64,000 nt of DNA from Bin55 sp028819195 (lineage in GTDB: Bacteria > Pseudomonadota > Gammaproteobacteria > Pseudomonadales > Azotimanducaceae). The notes under the pieces are model-generated. The model did not search any database, had not been told where the DNA came from, and worked only from the letters and a program-made list of their open reading frames with translations. This document shows positions 55,406 to 63,674 of the stretch, in pieces (within the stretch, counting starts at the first letter, position 1; each line of letters begins with the position of its first letter). The stretch lies in the NCBI GenBank assembly GCA_028819195.1, contig JAPPMF010000004.1:62001-126000 (forward strand), read 5' to 3'. Both the position numbers and the translations under genes were made by a program.

Positions 55406-56041
55406 ATGTTTCAGTCTTTCTTAAACTTTTTGGATGTTGGCGGTCCGGTAGTTTGGATACTCCTCTTGACTTCAGTCGTTGCATTGACCATTATTGTGTA
55501 CAAATTGTGGCAGTTCTATACCGTTAAACCCGAAAGTTCTGAAGTTTTAGACGAAGCCCTTATGTTGTGGAGCAACGGAGATTTTTCTGGAGCAGTTGCC
55601 CGACTTGATTCCAACGTATTTTGTGCGGACGTATTGAAGTTTGCGATGGAATCCGTACAAAACGAAAGTCACGATAGCAACTTGGTTAAGGAGGAATTGG
55701 AACGTATTTCACTTGCTAAATTATCGGATTTACGTTCGATGCTACCAAGTTTAGAAGTCATTGGTACTCTGAGCCCACTGATGGGATTGCTCGGCACAGT
55801 ATTAGGTATGATTAGCGCTTTTCAAGCGATGGAGATCGCTGGGAGTCAAGTCGATGCCTCGTCGCTAGCAGGTGGTATCTGGCAGGCGTTGCTCACAACC
55901 GCACTAGGTCTCGGTGTAGCGATACCAACTTTAGTGATCTTTAATTGGATGGATCGAATAATTCAACGTACTGCTGCCTTAATCAACGATTCGGTAACTC
56001 GCATCTACACTACGTATCACTTGAGGCGGACTGAAAACTAA
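55406..56041 (+). CDS. exbB: ExbB/TolQ-family proton channel subunit
   Basis: A 211-residue inner-membrane protein with three helices (about 15-33, 108-135 and 150-175). It has the family signature LEVIGTLSPLMGLLGTVLGMI and LTTALGLGVAIPTLV. With the ExbDs it uses the proton gradient to energise TonB. It follows the receptor gene by about 60 bases and the first exbD follows 14 bases after it. Confidence 0.93.
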   Translation: MFQSFLNFLDVGGPVVWILLLTSVVALTIIVYKLWQFYTVKPESSEVLDEALMLWSNGDFSGAVARLDSNVFCADVLKFAMESVQNESHDSNLVKEELERISLAKLSDLRSMLPSLEVIGTLSPLMGLLGTVLGMISAFQAMEIAGSQVDASSLAGGIWQALLTTALGLGVAIPTLVIFNWMDRIIQRTAALINDSVTRIYTTYHLRRTEN

Positions 56042-56055
56042 GGGTCGGCAACTCA

Positions 56056-56451
56056 ATGCTCGATTCACTCACAAACTTACCACGCACGAAAAAGTCGGTC
56101 AGTCTGGTACCGTTGATTGACATTGTTTTCATCCTGTTGCTGTTTTTTCTTCTGACGACAGCAGTTGTCAAAGATCGTCAATTGAGCATGAATTCACAGC
56201 TGTTGGAAACAACCAAACAGGTTGATACGGTGCATGTTTTGCTAGAAACCGAGTCAGGAGTGATTTCGAATGGATCAAACAAGATTGAGAGTTTGGACAC
56301 CCAGGAATTGTCGAAATGGTTACGGAGTTTAGGTTTTGAATCGAGTTATGTCATTGATGTACTGCCCGAAGTATCGACCCAAGCGATGATTTCTTTACTA
56401 GATCGTATGCGTGACGCCGGTGCGACTAACCTCACGATCAATTTGCAATGA
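56056..56451 (+). CDS. exbD: ExbD, first copy, with the membrane aspartate
   Basis: A 131-residue protein with a single helix carrying the essential Asp in PLIDIVFILLLFFLLTTAV (about residues 22-40) and a small periplasmic domain ending LDRMRDAGATNLTINLQ. This is the copy likely to conduct protons with ExbB. It overlaps the second exbD by 4 bases (ATGA). Confidence 0.9.
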   Translation: MLDSLTNLPRTKKSVSLVPLIDIVFILLLFFLLTTAVVKDRQLSMNSQLLETTKQVDTVHVLLETESGVISNGSNKIESLDTQELSKWLRSLGFESSYVIDVLPEVSTQAMISLLDRMRDAGATNLTINLQ

Positions 56452-56888
56452 AGTTGAATCTTACAGACAACAACGGTTCGAATCGATGGAGTGATTCGCA
56501 CATGATTCCTTTGATCAACGTTGTGTTTTTGATGCTTGCTTTTCTTATGATTGCGGGTGAAGTCAGAAAAACTGAAGACGATGTATTTGAAGAACAAATC
56601 GACTTAATGTTACCGGAATCAAAGAGTCAGCGAGAACGAGAAGATCACCACACAGTATTATTTTTAGATCAAAGTAATAGAATTTATTTGGATCGACAAC
56701 TAGTGGAGTTATCGGAGCTAGAAACAGAGTTGCGTGAACGGTCGACGACAGTGAGGCAGTTTGATTTGATGGTACAAGCTGATGCTCGAGTACCAGCGCA
56801 AGATACACAAGAAGTACTCAAAATAGTGCGTAGTGCAGGTATTCTTCGCGTATCGCTCGCAACGATAACAACCTCGATTCAACCCTAG
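56448..56888 (+). CDS. ExbD paralogue, second copy, lacking the membrane aspartate
   Basis: A 146-residue ExbD/TolR-family protein. Its helix reads MIPLINVVFLMLAFLMIAG, with Asn where the proton-carrying Asp sits in active ExbD. The periplasmic part (LFLDQSNRIYLD, VQADARVPAQDTQEVLKIVRSAG) keeps the ExbD fold. It is translationally coupled to the first exbD and followed by tonB after 2 bases. It may form a mixed dimer with the first ExbD, leaving one proton path, or be a structural subunit. Confidence 0.85.
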   Translation: MKLNLTDNNGSNRWSDSHMIPLINVVFLMLAFLMIAGEVRKTEDDVFEEQIDLMLPESKSQREREDHHTVLFLDQSNRIYLDRQLVELSELETELRERSTTVRQFDLMVQADARVPAQDTQEVLKIVRSAGILRVSLATITTSIQP

Positions 56889-56890
56889 CA

Positions 56891-57625
56891 ATGACCGATT
56901 CAATAACTAAAAAGAAGGCTGTGTCCATTTCTATCGCGGTGTCGGTGATGGTACATGGCATGGTATTGTTTGCTATTTTTGCCTTCGGTCGCGAACAAGG
57001 GTTAGGCGGTTCAGCAGATCAACTTTCGGTCAATTTACAGGAACAGCTTTTGAGTGAAGAGATCCCTGAGCTCAAAGAAAAACCTTCGCCCACTGTTGTG
57101 GTACACAGAGAGGTACCAATTGAAACTTTACCGCAACCCGAAGTTCTAGAACGTCCCCAAGAACAATTTCAACCGATGCTAGATCTACCAGCATCGGATT
57201 TGGGATTTGAAACCTCGGATCTCTCTATCACTCTAGATGCTGGCGCGATTGAGACCGGCCCGGTACAGGTCGGACTTGATTTCGATAGTCCTCAACCAAC
57301 CGGCGACGGCAAGGCAGAGGATCTTGAAATGGAACATTTTCAAACTGTCGCAAAACACATCAAATCACATTTGACCTATCCACAAGAAGCCCGTGAACAA
57401 GGAATCGAAGGCAAGGTTAATGTATCAATGACATTGCATGATAATGGAGAGGTATCTCAGGTAAAGATAACGAAGTCCAGTGGGTTTGACTTACTCGATC
57501 AAGAGGCTTTGGTAATCGTTGACCGCGCAACTCCATTACCAACATTCGGTTTTAAACTCATACAAAAGAAAGGTAAAAGACTTCACTTTGAGATGGTTTT
57601 GAATTTCACACTCAAAGACATGTGA
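56891..57625 (+). CDS. tonB: energy transducer TonB
   Basis: A 244-residue protein with an N-terminal anchor helix containing the Ser-x3-His pair (SVMVHGMVLF) needed for coupling to ExbB-ExbD. A Pro/Glu-rich periplasmic spacer (about 45-145) is much shorter and less Lys-rich than in E. coli TonB. The C-terminal domain has YPQEAREQGIEGKVNVSMTLHDNG and the SSGFDLLDQEALVIV segment typical of TonB. It closes the receptor-exbB-exbD-exbD-tonB unit and converges on the GNAT gene with only 7 bases between. Confidence 0.92.
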   Translation: MTDSITKKKAVSISIAVSVMVHGMVLFAIFAFGREQGLGGSADQLSVNLQEQLLSEEIPELKEKPSPTVVVHREVPIETLPQPEVLERPQEQFQPMLDLPASDLGFETSDLSITLDAGAIETGPVQVGLDFDSPQPTGDGKAEDLEMEHFQTVAKHIKSHLTYPQEAREQGIEGKVNVSMTLHDNGEVSQVKITKSSGFDLLDQEALVIVDRATPLPTFGFKLIQKKGKRLHFEMVLNFTLKDM

Positions 57626-57632
57626 ATTTGAT

Positions 57633-58067
57633 TTAATGCAGTCGTTGATATTGCATCTTTCGATGGCGAATACCAGCTTCTTCGAATTCGTCGCCACAGA
57701 TTACGAAGTCATTGGCTAGGTAAAAGTCAATCGCACTGATTTGAGCGTGCAGGTGGATTTCTGACATCCCTAGTGTTTGTGCAAGTTCAAGTGTATGAGT
57801 CAATAAAAGTTTGCCAATACCTTGTCGTCGGTACGAAGATAACACTGCCATCCTCCCAATTTGTCCAGTAGATAACAACCTCGTTGTACCTACCGGAACA
57901 TCTTCGACGTGTGCGAGAAAGTGCCACGCTTGGGCATCCAGCTCATCAAAATCTAATTCGTACGGAACTCCTTGTTCTTCAACGAATACAGTTTGCCTAA
58001 CGCTTTTTATCTGGTCTGATTCACTTTCCCAGTTAGCCACGCGAACTATTACTGATTGTTCGGACAT
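57633..58067 (-). CDS. GNAT-family N-acetyltransferase
   Basis: A 144-residue acetyltransferase. The N-terminal VRQTVFVEEQGVPYELDFDELD is typical of one GNAT subgroup, and the acetyl-CoA motif is VLSSYRRQGIGKLLL, followed by FYLANDFVICG. The substrate is unknown. It starts 2 bases after purB and is probably co-transcribed with mnmA and purB. Confidence 0.85.
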   Translation of the reverse strand: MSEQSVIVRVANWESESDQIKSVRQTVFVEEQGVPYELDFDELDAQAWHFLAHVEDVPVGTTRLLSTGQIGRMAVLSSYRRQGIGKLLLTHTLELAQTLGMSEIHLHAQISAIDFYLANDFVICGDEFEEAGIRHRKMQYQRLH

Positions 58068-58069
58068 GG

Positions 58070-59470
58070 TTAATGTCGGTCAGAATTTGCACTGACACGA
58101 CTAATAATGTCTTTGGCTATTTCCGATGCATAACCGATATAGGTATGAGGGGTTAGCGACTTCAGCCGATCCTTATCTGTTTCGTCCAGGGGGAGTTCAT
58201 CCACAAGGTCAAAGTAACTTAGTCTATCCATGGATACCCCTCGTGACAACTTTTTCACAAGTTCGTAAGCGTTGTCGATCCCACGACTCCGCATTAGTGT
58301 TTGCACTGCTTCCGATAGTACTTCCCAGGAATTCTCTAGATCTGAGTTGAGCTGGGCTAGATTGACGTCGATCTTCTGAAAACCAGTGTGTGCGTTATTG
58401 AATGCGATAAAAGCATGCCCAAAGGCAACACCTAAGTTTCTCAGGACGGTTGAATCCGATAAATCCCGTTGCCACCGTGAAATTGGAAGTTTGGCGGAAA
58501 GGTGTTGCAATAGTGCATTGGAAATCCCAAGGTTTCCTTCGGCATTTTCAAAATCGATGGGGTTTACTTTATGTGGCATCGTGGAGCTTCCCACTTCGTC
58601 GGCTTTCAACCGTTGTTGAAAGTAGTCGATGGAAATGTAAGCCCACATATCGCGCACAAAATCTAGTAAAACAGTGTTCACTTGATGAAGTGCATTGCAA
58701 TAATTTGCTAAAAAGTCATGCGGTTCGATTTGAGCAGTGAATGGATTGTGCGTGAGTCCCAACGATTCGACGAAATTCTTGCTGTGTTCAAGCCAGTTAA
58801 CTTCTGAAAAAGCGACTTTGTGTGCATTAAAGTTTCCCACCGCACCATTTATCTTTCCAAGAATTGGAGTACTTTCGAATATCTCCGTCGCTCGATGCAG
58901 TCGCTGCGCGAATAACGCAAGTTCCTTCCCCATGGTTGTCGGTGAAGCTGGTTGTCCGTGAGTACGCGCCAACATAGGGACATCAGCAAGTTTTTCAGCA
59001 GAGTCGATAATCGCCGTGATTAGAGTTCCTATATGAGGTTGCAGAATTTGTTGTCTAATATCGCGCGTCATTAGGGCGTAAGCTAAGTTGTTGATATCTT
59101 CAGATGTACAACCGAAATGAATCAATTCACACGCCGGACCTAAACCAATTTTTGAAAACTTTTCGCGTAAGAATTGTTCCACGGCTTTAACATCGTGATT
59201 TGTTTCGCGTTCAATGGCACGTACTCTCTGTGCATCGGCAAGCGAAAAATCTTTAAAAACTTGCCGACACTGTACGAATTCCTCGTCGCCTACACGTTGA
59301 TTATCAAGGAAGTTAGGAATGTGTTTAGAACAATAGATGAACCACTCGATTTCGACTAAAATTCGATACCGAATCAGCGCAAACTCACTCACATACTCAC
59401 GAAGCGGGGCACAGAGTCGGTAATACCTCCCATCAAGCGGTCCGATCATTAATAACGGGTCAGTATCCAT
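58070..59470 (-). CDS. purB: adenylosuccinate lyase
   Basis: Acts twice in purine synthesis, cleaving SAICAR and adenylosuccinate. I chose the ATG at 59470, preceded by AAAAGG; a GTG at 59485 overlapping the mnmA stop is an alternative. The 466-residue protein has LDGRY near the start, the fumarase/ASL signature SSTMPHKVNPIDFENAEGN near residue 293, and ARTHGQPASPTTMGKE with its catalytic His. The mnmA-purB order resembles E. coli except that hflD, normally between them, is absent. Confidence 0.95.
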   Translation of the reverse strand: MDTDPLLMIGPLDGRYYRLCAPLREYVSEFALIRYRILVEIEWFIYCSKHIPNFLDNQRVGDEEFVQCRQVFKDFSLADAQRVRAIERETNHDVKAVEQFLREKFSKIGLGPACELIHFGCTSEDINNLAYALMTRDIRQQILQPHIGTLITAIIDSAEKLADVPMLARTHGQPASPTTMGKELALFAQRLHRATEIFESTPILGKINGAVGNFNAHKVAFSEVNWLEHSKNFVESLGLTHNPFTAQIEPHDFLANYCNALHQVNTVLLDFVRDMWAYISIDYFQQRLKADEVGSSTMPHKVNPIDFENAEGNLGISNALLQHLSAKLPISRWQRDLSDSTVLRNLGVAFGHAFIAFNNAHTGFQKIDVNLAQLNSDLENSWEVLSEAVQTLMRSRGIDNAYELVKKLSRGVSMDRLSYFDLVDELPLDETDKDRLKSLTPHTYIGYASEIAKDIISRVSANSDRH

Positions 59471-59481
59471 TTTCGACCTTT

Positions 59482-60564
59482 TCACTGAAGAACTTCACTT
59501 ATTTTTGCTGACCCTAAACAAAGTTCACCTTCGTAGAAGGTTACATATTGTCCTGGAGTTGTCGCGCGTTGAGGCTGTGCAAACGTTACAGTTACAGAAC
59601 TTTTTTCCATTACAAAAGTACATGGTGTAGGACGTTGTCGATACCTCACTACCGCGTCACAATTCACGTATTTGTTTGGTTCATTCACTAGCCAATTAAT
59701 TTCGCAAGCGCGCAATGTTGTACTCATTAAGTCAGACTCGTTTTGTGTAACTACGAGACGATTGGAATCGAATAATTTTTGCACAACGTACCATGGGGCT
59801 TCAACACCGTTTGTCGTTCCGCCAATGCCAATACCTTTGCGTTGTCCAAGGGTGTAGTAGGGTAGTCCTTCATGTTCACCTAAAACTGTACCGCAAGAAT
59901 CTACAATTTCTCCGCGAGTCGCGTTGATATATCTTGACAAAAATTCCGGAAATTTCCGTTTACCGATGAAACAGATACCGGTACTATCTTTTTTATTATG
60001 CACTGGCAGTTTAGCTGCTTTGGCTATTCGTCGTACTTCTGTCTTTGTTAACTCTTGCAACGGAAACATACAGTGTCTAAGCTGCTGTCGCGGAACCCCA
60101 CTAAGAAAATAACTTTGATCTTTCTCTTTATCCCTGCCACGGTACAAGTAAATTTGATCATCTATTTCCTTTAAAGCCGCATAGTGTCCCGTGGCAATTG
60201 TGGGGATTCCTTTAGTTTGTGCGTATGAAAGAAACATCCCAAATTTAATTTCCCGATTACAGAGTATGTCTGGATTTGGTGTAATCCCTTGTTCATAGCC
60301 TCGAATCAAAGTGCGAAATACTCTTTCCCAGTACTCATGTGCAAAATTTATCGTGGTGAGAGGAATCTTAAGTACATCACAAACACGTTGAGCATCAGCG
60401 AAGTCTTGAACTGAGTTGCAAAACTCTGTTCCATCATCTTCGTCCCAATTTTTCATAAAAATCGCACTGACATCGTAGTGGTTTCGCGAGAGCATCAATG
60501 CAGCAACAGCTGAATCGACTCCACCAGAAAGTGCAACCACGATGTTGTTATTGAGACGTTCCAA
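59482..60564 (-). CDS. mnmA: tRNA-specific 2-thiouridylase MnmA
   Basis: Thiolates U34 of tRNA Lys, Glu and Gln using sulfur relayed from IscS. The 360-residue protein has the PP-loop SGGVDS at 13-18, the catalytic Cys pair in NPDILCNREIKFG and STGICFIGKR, and DKEKDQSYFLSG. The start is TTG at 60564. It is divergent from moaC with about 100 bases between them, a region likely to hold both promoters. Confidence 0.96.
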   Translation of the reverse strand: MERLNNNIVVALSGGVDSAVAALMLSRNHYDVSAIFMKNWDEDDGTEFCNSVQDFADAQRVCDVLKIPLTTINFAHEYWERVFRTLIRGYEQGITPNPDILCNREIKFGMFLSYAQTKGIPTIATGHYAALKEIDDQIYLYRGRDKEKDQSYFLSGVPRQQLRHCMFPLQELTKTEVRRIAKAAKLPVHNKKDSTGICFIGKRKFPEFLSRYINATRGEIVDSCGTVLGEHEGLPYYTLGQRKGIGIGGTTNGVEAPWYVVQKLFDSNRLVVTQNESDLMSTTLRACEINWLVNEPNKYVNCDAVVRYRQRPTPCTFVMEKSSVTVTFAQPQRATTPGQYVTFYEGELCLGSAKISEVLQ

Positions 60565-60662
60565 TTTCGGCGTTATATAACTTGAAGTTAAATAAACAAT
60601 TTTAGAATGTTTACTCTCATCAATAGATCATACCAGTTTAACTATACCATTAGAACTCGTTT

Positions 60663-61133
60663 ATGTCAAAATTATCACATGTAGATTCCTCAGGAAAGGT
60701 GTCGATGGTCGACATTTCGACGAAGCATCAAACCGCTCGTGAAGCGTCTGCTGAAGCATTTCTCACAATGAAGAGTACGACGATGGATTTAATTCTGACG
60801 GATAAGATTCCCAAAGGAGATGTTATCGCCACTGCTAGGATTGCCGGCATCCAAGCTGCGAAGAAGACGAGCGAGTTGATTCCACTATGTCATCCGCTAT
60901 CGCTTTCACATGTGCAAGTTGATTTTGAACGAATAGATCAGCAAACATTACGCATTGAAACTTGCTGCCGGGTCAATGGGCGTACGGGTGTTGAAATGGA
61001 GACTTTGACTGCTACTGCCATTGCCGCACTTACAGTTTACGATATGATCAAATCGGTCGAAAAAGGAGTTGTTATTGAATGTGTGCAACTAATTTCGAAG
61101 TCCGGTGGTAAATCAGGATCTTGGAGCAGATGA
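60663..61133 (+). CDS. moaC: molybdenum cofactor biosynthesis protein MoaC
   Basis: Completes the conversion of GTP to cyclic pyranopterin monophosphate after MoaA. The 156-residue protein has VDISTKHQTAREA, KGDVIATARIAGIQAAKKTSELIPLCHPL, MEMETLTA-type VEMETLTATAIAALTVYDMIKS, and SGGKSGSW at the end, all family hallmarks. It heads moaC-moaD-moaE; moaA and moaB are not in the window. It overlaps moaD by 4 bases (ATGA). Confidence 0.96.
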   Translation: MSKLSHVDSSGKVSMVDISTKHQTAREASAEAFLTMKSTTMDLILTDKIPKGDVIATARIAGIQAAKKTSELIPLCHPLSLSHVQVDFERIDQQTLRIETCCRVNGRTGVEMETLTATAIAALTVYDMIKSVEKGVVIECVQLISKSGGKSGSWSR

Positions 61134-61396
61134 GTTCTACAGAACGCGTCGTCAAAGTGTTGTTTTTTGGAGCTATCCGCGAAGCAGTTGGAGTGGGAGA
61201 AGTAGAGGTTGAAATTCCCGCTAACCGTTCGTTGCGAACTGTCGTAGCCATGGTCATGCAAGAGCATGGAGCAAAGCTGAGTCAATTCCACCGCGAGTCG
61301 TACGTAGTGGCACTCAATAAACAAATCTGTAAGAACGACGCGTTGCTTGAAGCTAACGATGAAATCGCTATCTTTCCCCCGGTAACAGGAGGGTAA
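61130..61396 (+). CDS. moaD: molybdopterin synthase sulfur carrier MoaD
   Basis: Small subunit of molybdopterin synthase, carrying sulfur as a C-terminal thiocarboxylate. I chose ATG 61130, which overlaps the moaC stop (ATGA) and has TTGGAG upstream. The 88-residue ubiquitin-like protein has VKVLFFGAIREAVG at the start and ends PPVTGG with the required Gly-Gly. The two Gly codons GGA GGG also form the Shine-Dalgarno of moaE. Confidence 0.94.
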   Translation: MSSTERVVKVLFFGAIREAVGVGEVEVEIPANRSLRTVVAMVMQEHGAKLSQFHRESYVVALNKQICKNDALLEANDEIAIFPPVTGG

Positions 61397-61398
61397 AG

Positions 61399-61854
61399 TT
61401 GTCTTTAGTCCGCATTCAATCAGAGCCTATCGCATTTACTGAGGAGTGGACTGAGTTCCTGCGACGAATCGAAGGTAAAGGCGGTGCTGTCGTGAGTTTT
61501 TCAGGGATCGTACGAGAGTTCAATCAAGATTCTAAGGTTGAAGAACTCTATCTGGAGCATTACCCAGAAATGACTGAACAGAGTATTCATCAAATTCTTG
61601 ACCAAGCTCAAGAAAAATGGGAACTTCTTGATACCTTTGTGATTCATCGAGTAGGACGAATTAAGAGTCGGGAACAAATTGTGGTTGTACTCGTCGGTGC
61701 GGTGCATCGCGCTGAAGCGTTTAGCGCTTGCGAATTTATCATTGATTTTTTAAAAACTGACACTATATTATGGAAGAAGGAAATTCGCCATGATGGCTCA
61801 TCATGGATTGAATCTCTCGATACTGATTATCAGCGTTCCAAGCACTGGGAGTGA
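61399..61854 (+). CDS. moaE: molybdopterin synthase catalytic subunit MoaE
   Basis: Inserts sulfur from MoaD into precursor Z to make molybdopterin. The 151-residue protein has GAVVSFSGIVREFNQ, LYLEHYPEMTEQ, HRVGRIKSREQIVVV, and the lysine motif LKTDTILWKKE carrying the catalytic Lys residues. The start is TTG, 5 bases after the AGGAGGG at 61387-61393. Confidence 0.95.
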   Translation: MSLVRIQSEPIAFTEEWTEFLRRIEGKGGAVVSFSGIVREFNQDSKVEELYLEHYPEMTEQSIHQILDQAQEKWELLDTFVIHRVGRIKSREQIVVVLVGAVHRAEAFSACEFIIDFLKTDTILWKKEIRHDGSSWIESLDTDYQRSKHWE

Positions 61855-61925
61855 ATTTCCTACCACGTTTACCTAATTGAATCTATCTAGATTCCCCCCA
61901 CGCAACTAGTAGTTAAGGAGATATT

Positions 61926-63182
61926 TTGAACTACCAACACATCGTCATTCCCTCTAATGGACAAAAGATCGAGAGTCAACACGATGGGAGACTTACAGTT
62001 CCCGATAACCCTATCGTTCCTTTTATTGAAGGGGACGGTATCGGTACTGACATCACACCGGTAATGCAATGGGTAGTGGATGCGGCGGTTGCTAAGGCTT
62101 ATGGCGGTCAACGACGGGTCGTGTGGATGGAAGTATTCGCCGGTGAAAAATCACTGAAAAAATACGGTGAAAACGTGTGGTTGCCAGATGAAACAATCGA
62201 CTGTTTGAAGGAATTTAAGGTTTCGATTAAAGGTCCCATGACTACTCCAGTCGGAGGGGGTATACGTTCGCTAAACGTCGCGATCAGGCAAATGTTGGAC
62301 CTTTATGTTTGTCAACGACCCATTCGATGGTTTGATGGTGTCCCAAGCCCAATGAAATCACCGGGCAAGATCAATATGGTCATTTTTCGGGAGAATACCG
62401 AGGATATCTATGCCGGAATTGAATGGCAAGCAGATAGTTTTGAAGCCAAACAATTGATCGAGTTTTTACAAGGTTCGCTTGGGGTTAGCACAATCAGATT
62501 TCCACAACACTGCGGGATTGGTATTAAACCGATTTCACGGGAAGGAACTGAACGATTAGTACGTAAAGCTATTCAGTATGCCATCGACGAAGATCGCCGT
62601 TCGGTGACCTTCGTACACAAAGGAAACATCATGAAATTTACGGAAGGTGCCTTTAAGGATTGGGGGTATGATCTTGCCGTTCGAGAATTTAATGCTAGAC
62701 CGTTAGATGGAGGTCCTTGGCACGAGTTAGAAAACCCGCGCACGGGTAAGCAAATCATTTTCAAAGACGTTATTGCTGATGCAATGTTACAACAGGTATT
62801 ACTCCGTCCTGGTGAGTACGACGTGATTGCTACTTTGAACTTAAACGGTGATTATTTGTCTGATGCTTTAGCGGCGCAAGTTGGTGGTATTGGTATCGCT
62901 CCCGGTGCAAATATCGGCGACGATGTCGCAGTGTTCGAAGCAACCCACGGTACCGCGCCGAAATACGCTGGTCAGGACAAAGTTAATCCTGGTTCTTTGA
63001 TTCTTTCTGCTGAAATGATGCTTCGACACCTTCGTTGGAATGAAGCAGCAGACTTGATTATCGAAGCTGTGGGAAAAACGATTGCCAACAAAACAGTAAC
63101 CTATGATTTTGAGAGGCTAATGGAAAATGCTAAACTTTTGAAATGTTCAGAATTTGGGCACGCGATTATCGACATGATGTAG
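61926..63182 (+). CDS. icd: NADP-dependent isocitrate dehydrogenase
   Basis: Oxidatively decarboxylates isocitrate in the TCA cycle. The 418-residue protein is like E. coli Icd: GDGIGTDITPVM, GGGIRSLNVAIRQ with the Ser (about 115) that AceK phosphorylates in E. coli, and FRENTEDIYAGIEW. THGTAPKYAGQDKVNPGS contains the Lys-Tyr that selects NADP. The start is TTG with AAGGAG at 61915-61920, 5 bases upstream. It is followed by clpS-clpA after about 160 bases. Confidence 0.96.
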   Translation: MNYQHIVIPSNGQKIESQHDGRLTVPDNPIVPFIEGDGIGTDITPVMQWVVDAAVAKAYGGQRRVVWMEVFAGEKSLKKYGENVWLPDETIDCLKEFKVSIKGPMTTPVGGGIRSLNVAIRQMLDLYVCQRPIRWFDGVPSPMKSPGKINMVIFRENTEDIYAGIEWQADSFEAKQLIEFLQGSLGVSTIRFPQHCGIGIKPISREGTERLVRKAIQYAIDEDRRSVTFVHKGNIMKFTEGAFKDWGYDLAVREFNARPLDGGPWHELENPRTGKQIIFKDVIADAMLQQVLLRPGEYDVIATLNLNGDYLSDALAAQVGGIGIAPGANIGDDVAVFEATHGTAPKYAGQDKVNPGSLILSAEMMLRHLRWNEAADLIIEAVGKTIANKTVTYDFERLMENAKLLKCSEFGHAIIDMM

Positions 63183-63340
63183 ATTTATTAGTTTGGTCGC
63201 AGCCAAGGTCTATGACAGAATGAGTTCTCCAACGCCTAAGGAAACTGGTTTACGTACAATCAATGACAGTTTGAAATGGTTTGTTTTGATTGTCAAATTC
63301 AGAAATCTAGCATTGAACACATCAATAGAGGAACCTTCCT

Positions 63341-63670
63341 TTGAACGAATCTGATTTCACTGACAATGACCTAGAAGGAGACGTCATTGTCCAAGAGGAA
63401 AAACCTAAGCTTAAGAAACCACCACTCTATCGAGTTATCATACTAAACGACGACTATACACCTATGGAATTTGTGGTACACGTACTTGAGCACTTATTTG
63501 GTATGGATTTTGATAAAGCTTGGCGATTAATGATGACTATTCATACAATCGGACAGGGAACGGTTGGTATATATCCGTTCGAAATTGCGGAAACTAAAAG
63601 TGAACGGGTGAATTCGTATTCGCGTGAAAATGATCATCCTCTGCTGTCGACAATAGAAAAAACGGACTAG
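63341..63670 (+). CDS. clpS: ClpS, adaptor for ClpAP
   Basis: Delivers N-degron proteins to ClpA and blocks other ClpA substrates. The 109-residue protein has a flexible acidic N-terminus, then PPLYRVIILNDDYTPMEFVV with the N-end-rule pocket residues, VLEHLFGMDFDKAWRLMMTIH, and IYPFEIAETK. The start is TTG at 63341. It precedes clpA by 4 bases, the usual clpS-clpA operon. Confidence 0.95.
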   Translation: MNESDFTDNDLEGDVIVQEEKPKLKKPPLYRVIILNDDYTPMEFVVHVLEHLFGMDFDKAWRLMMTIHTIGQGTVGIYPFEIAETKSERVNSYSRENDHPLLSTIEKTD

Positions 63671-63674
63671 TTCT

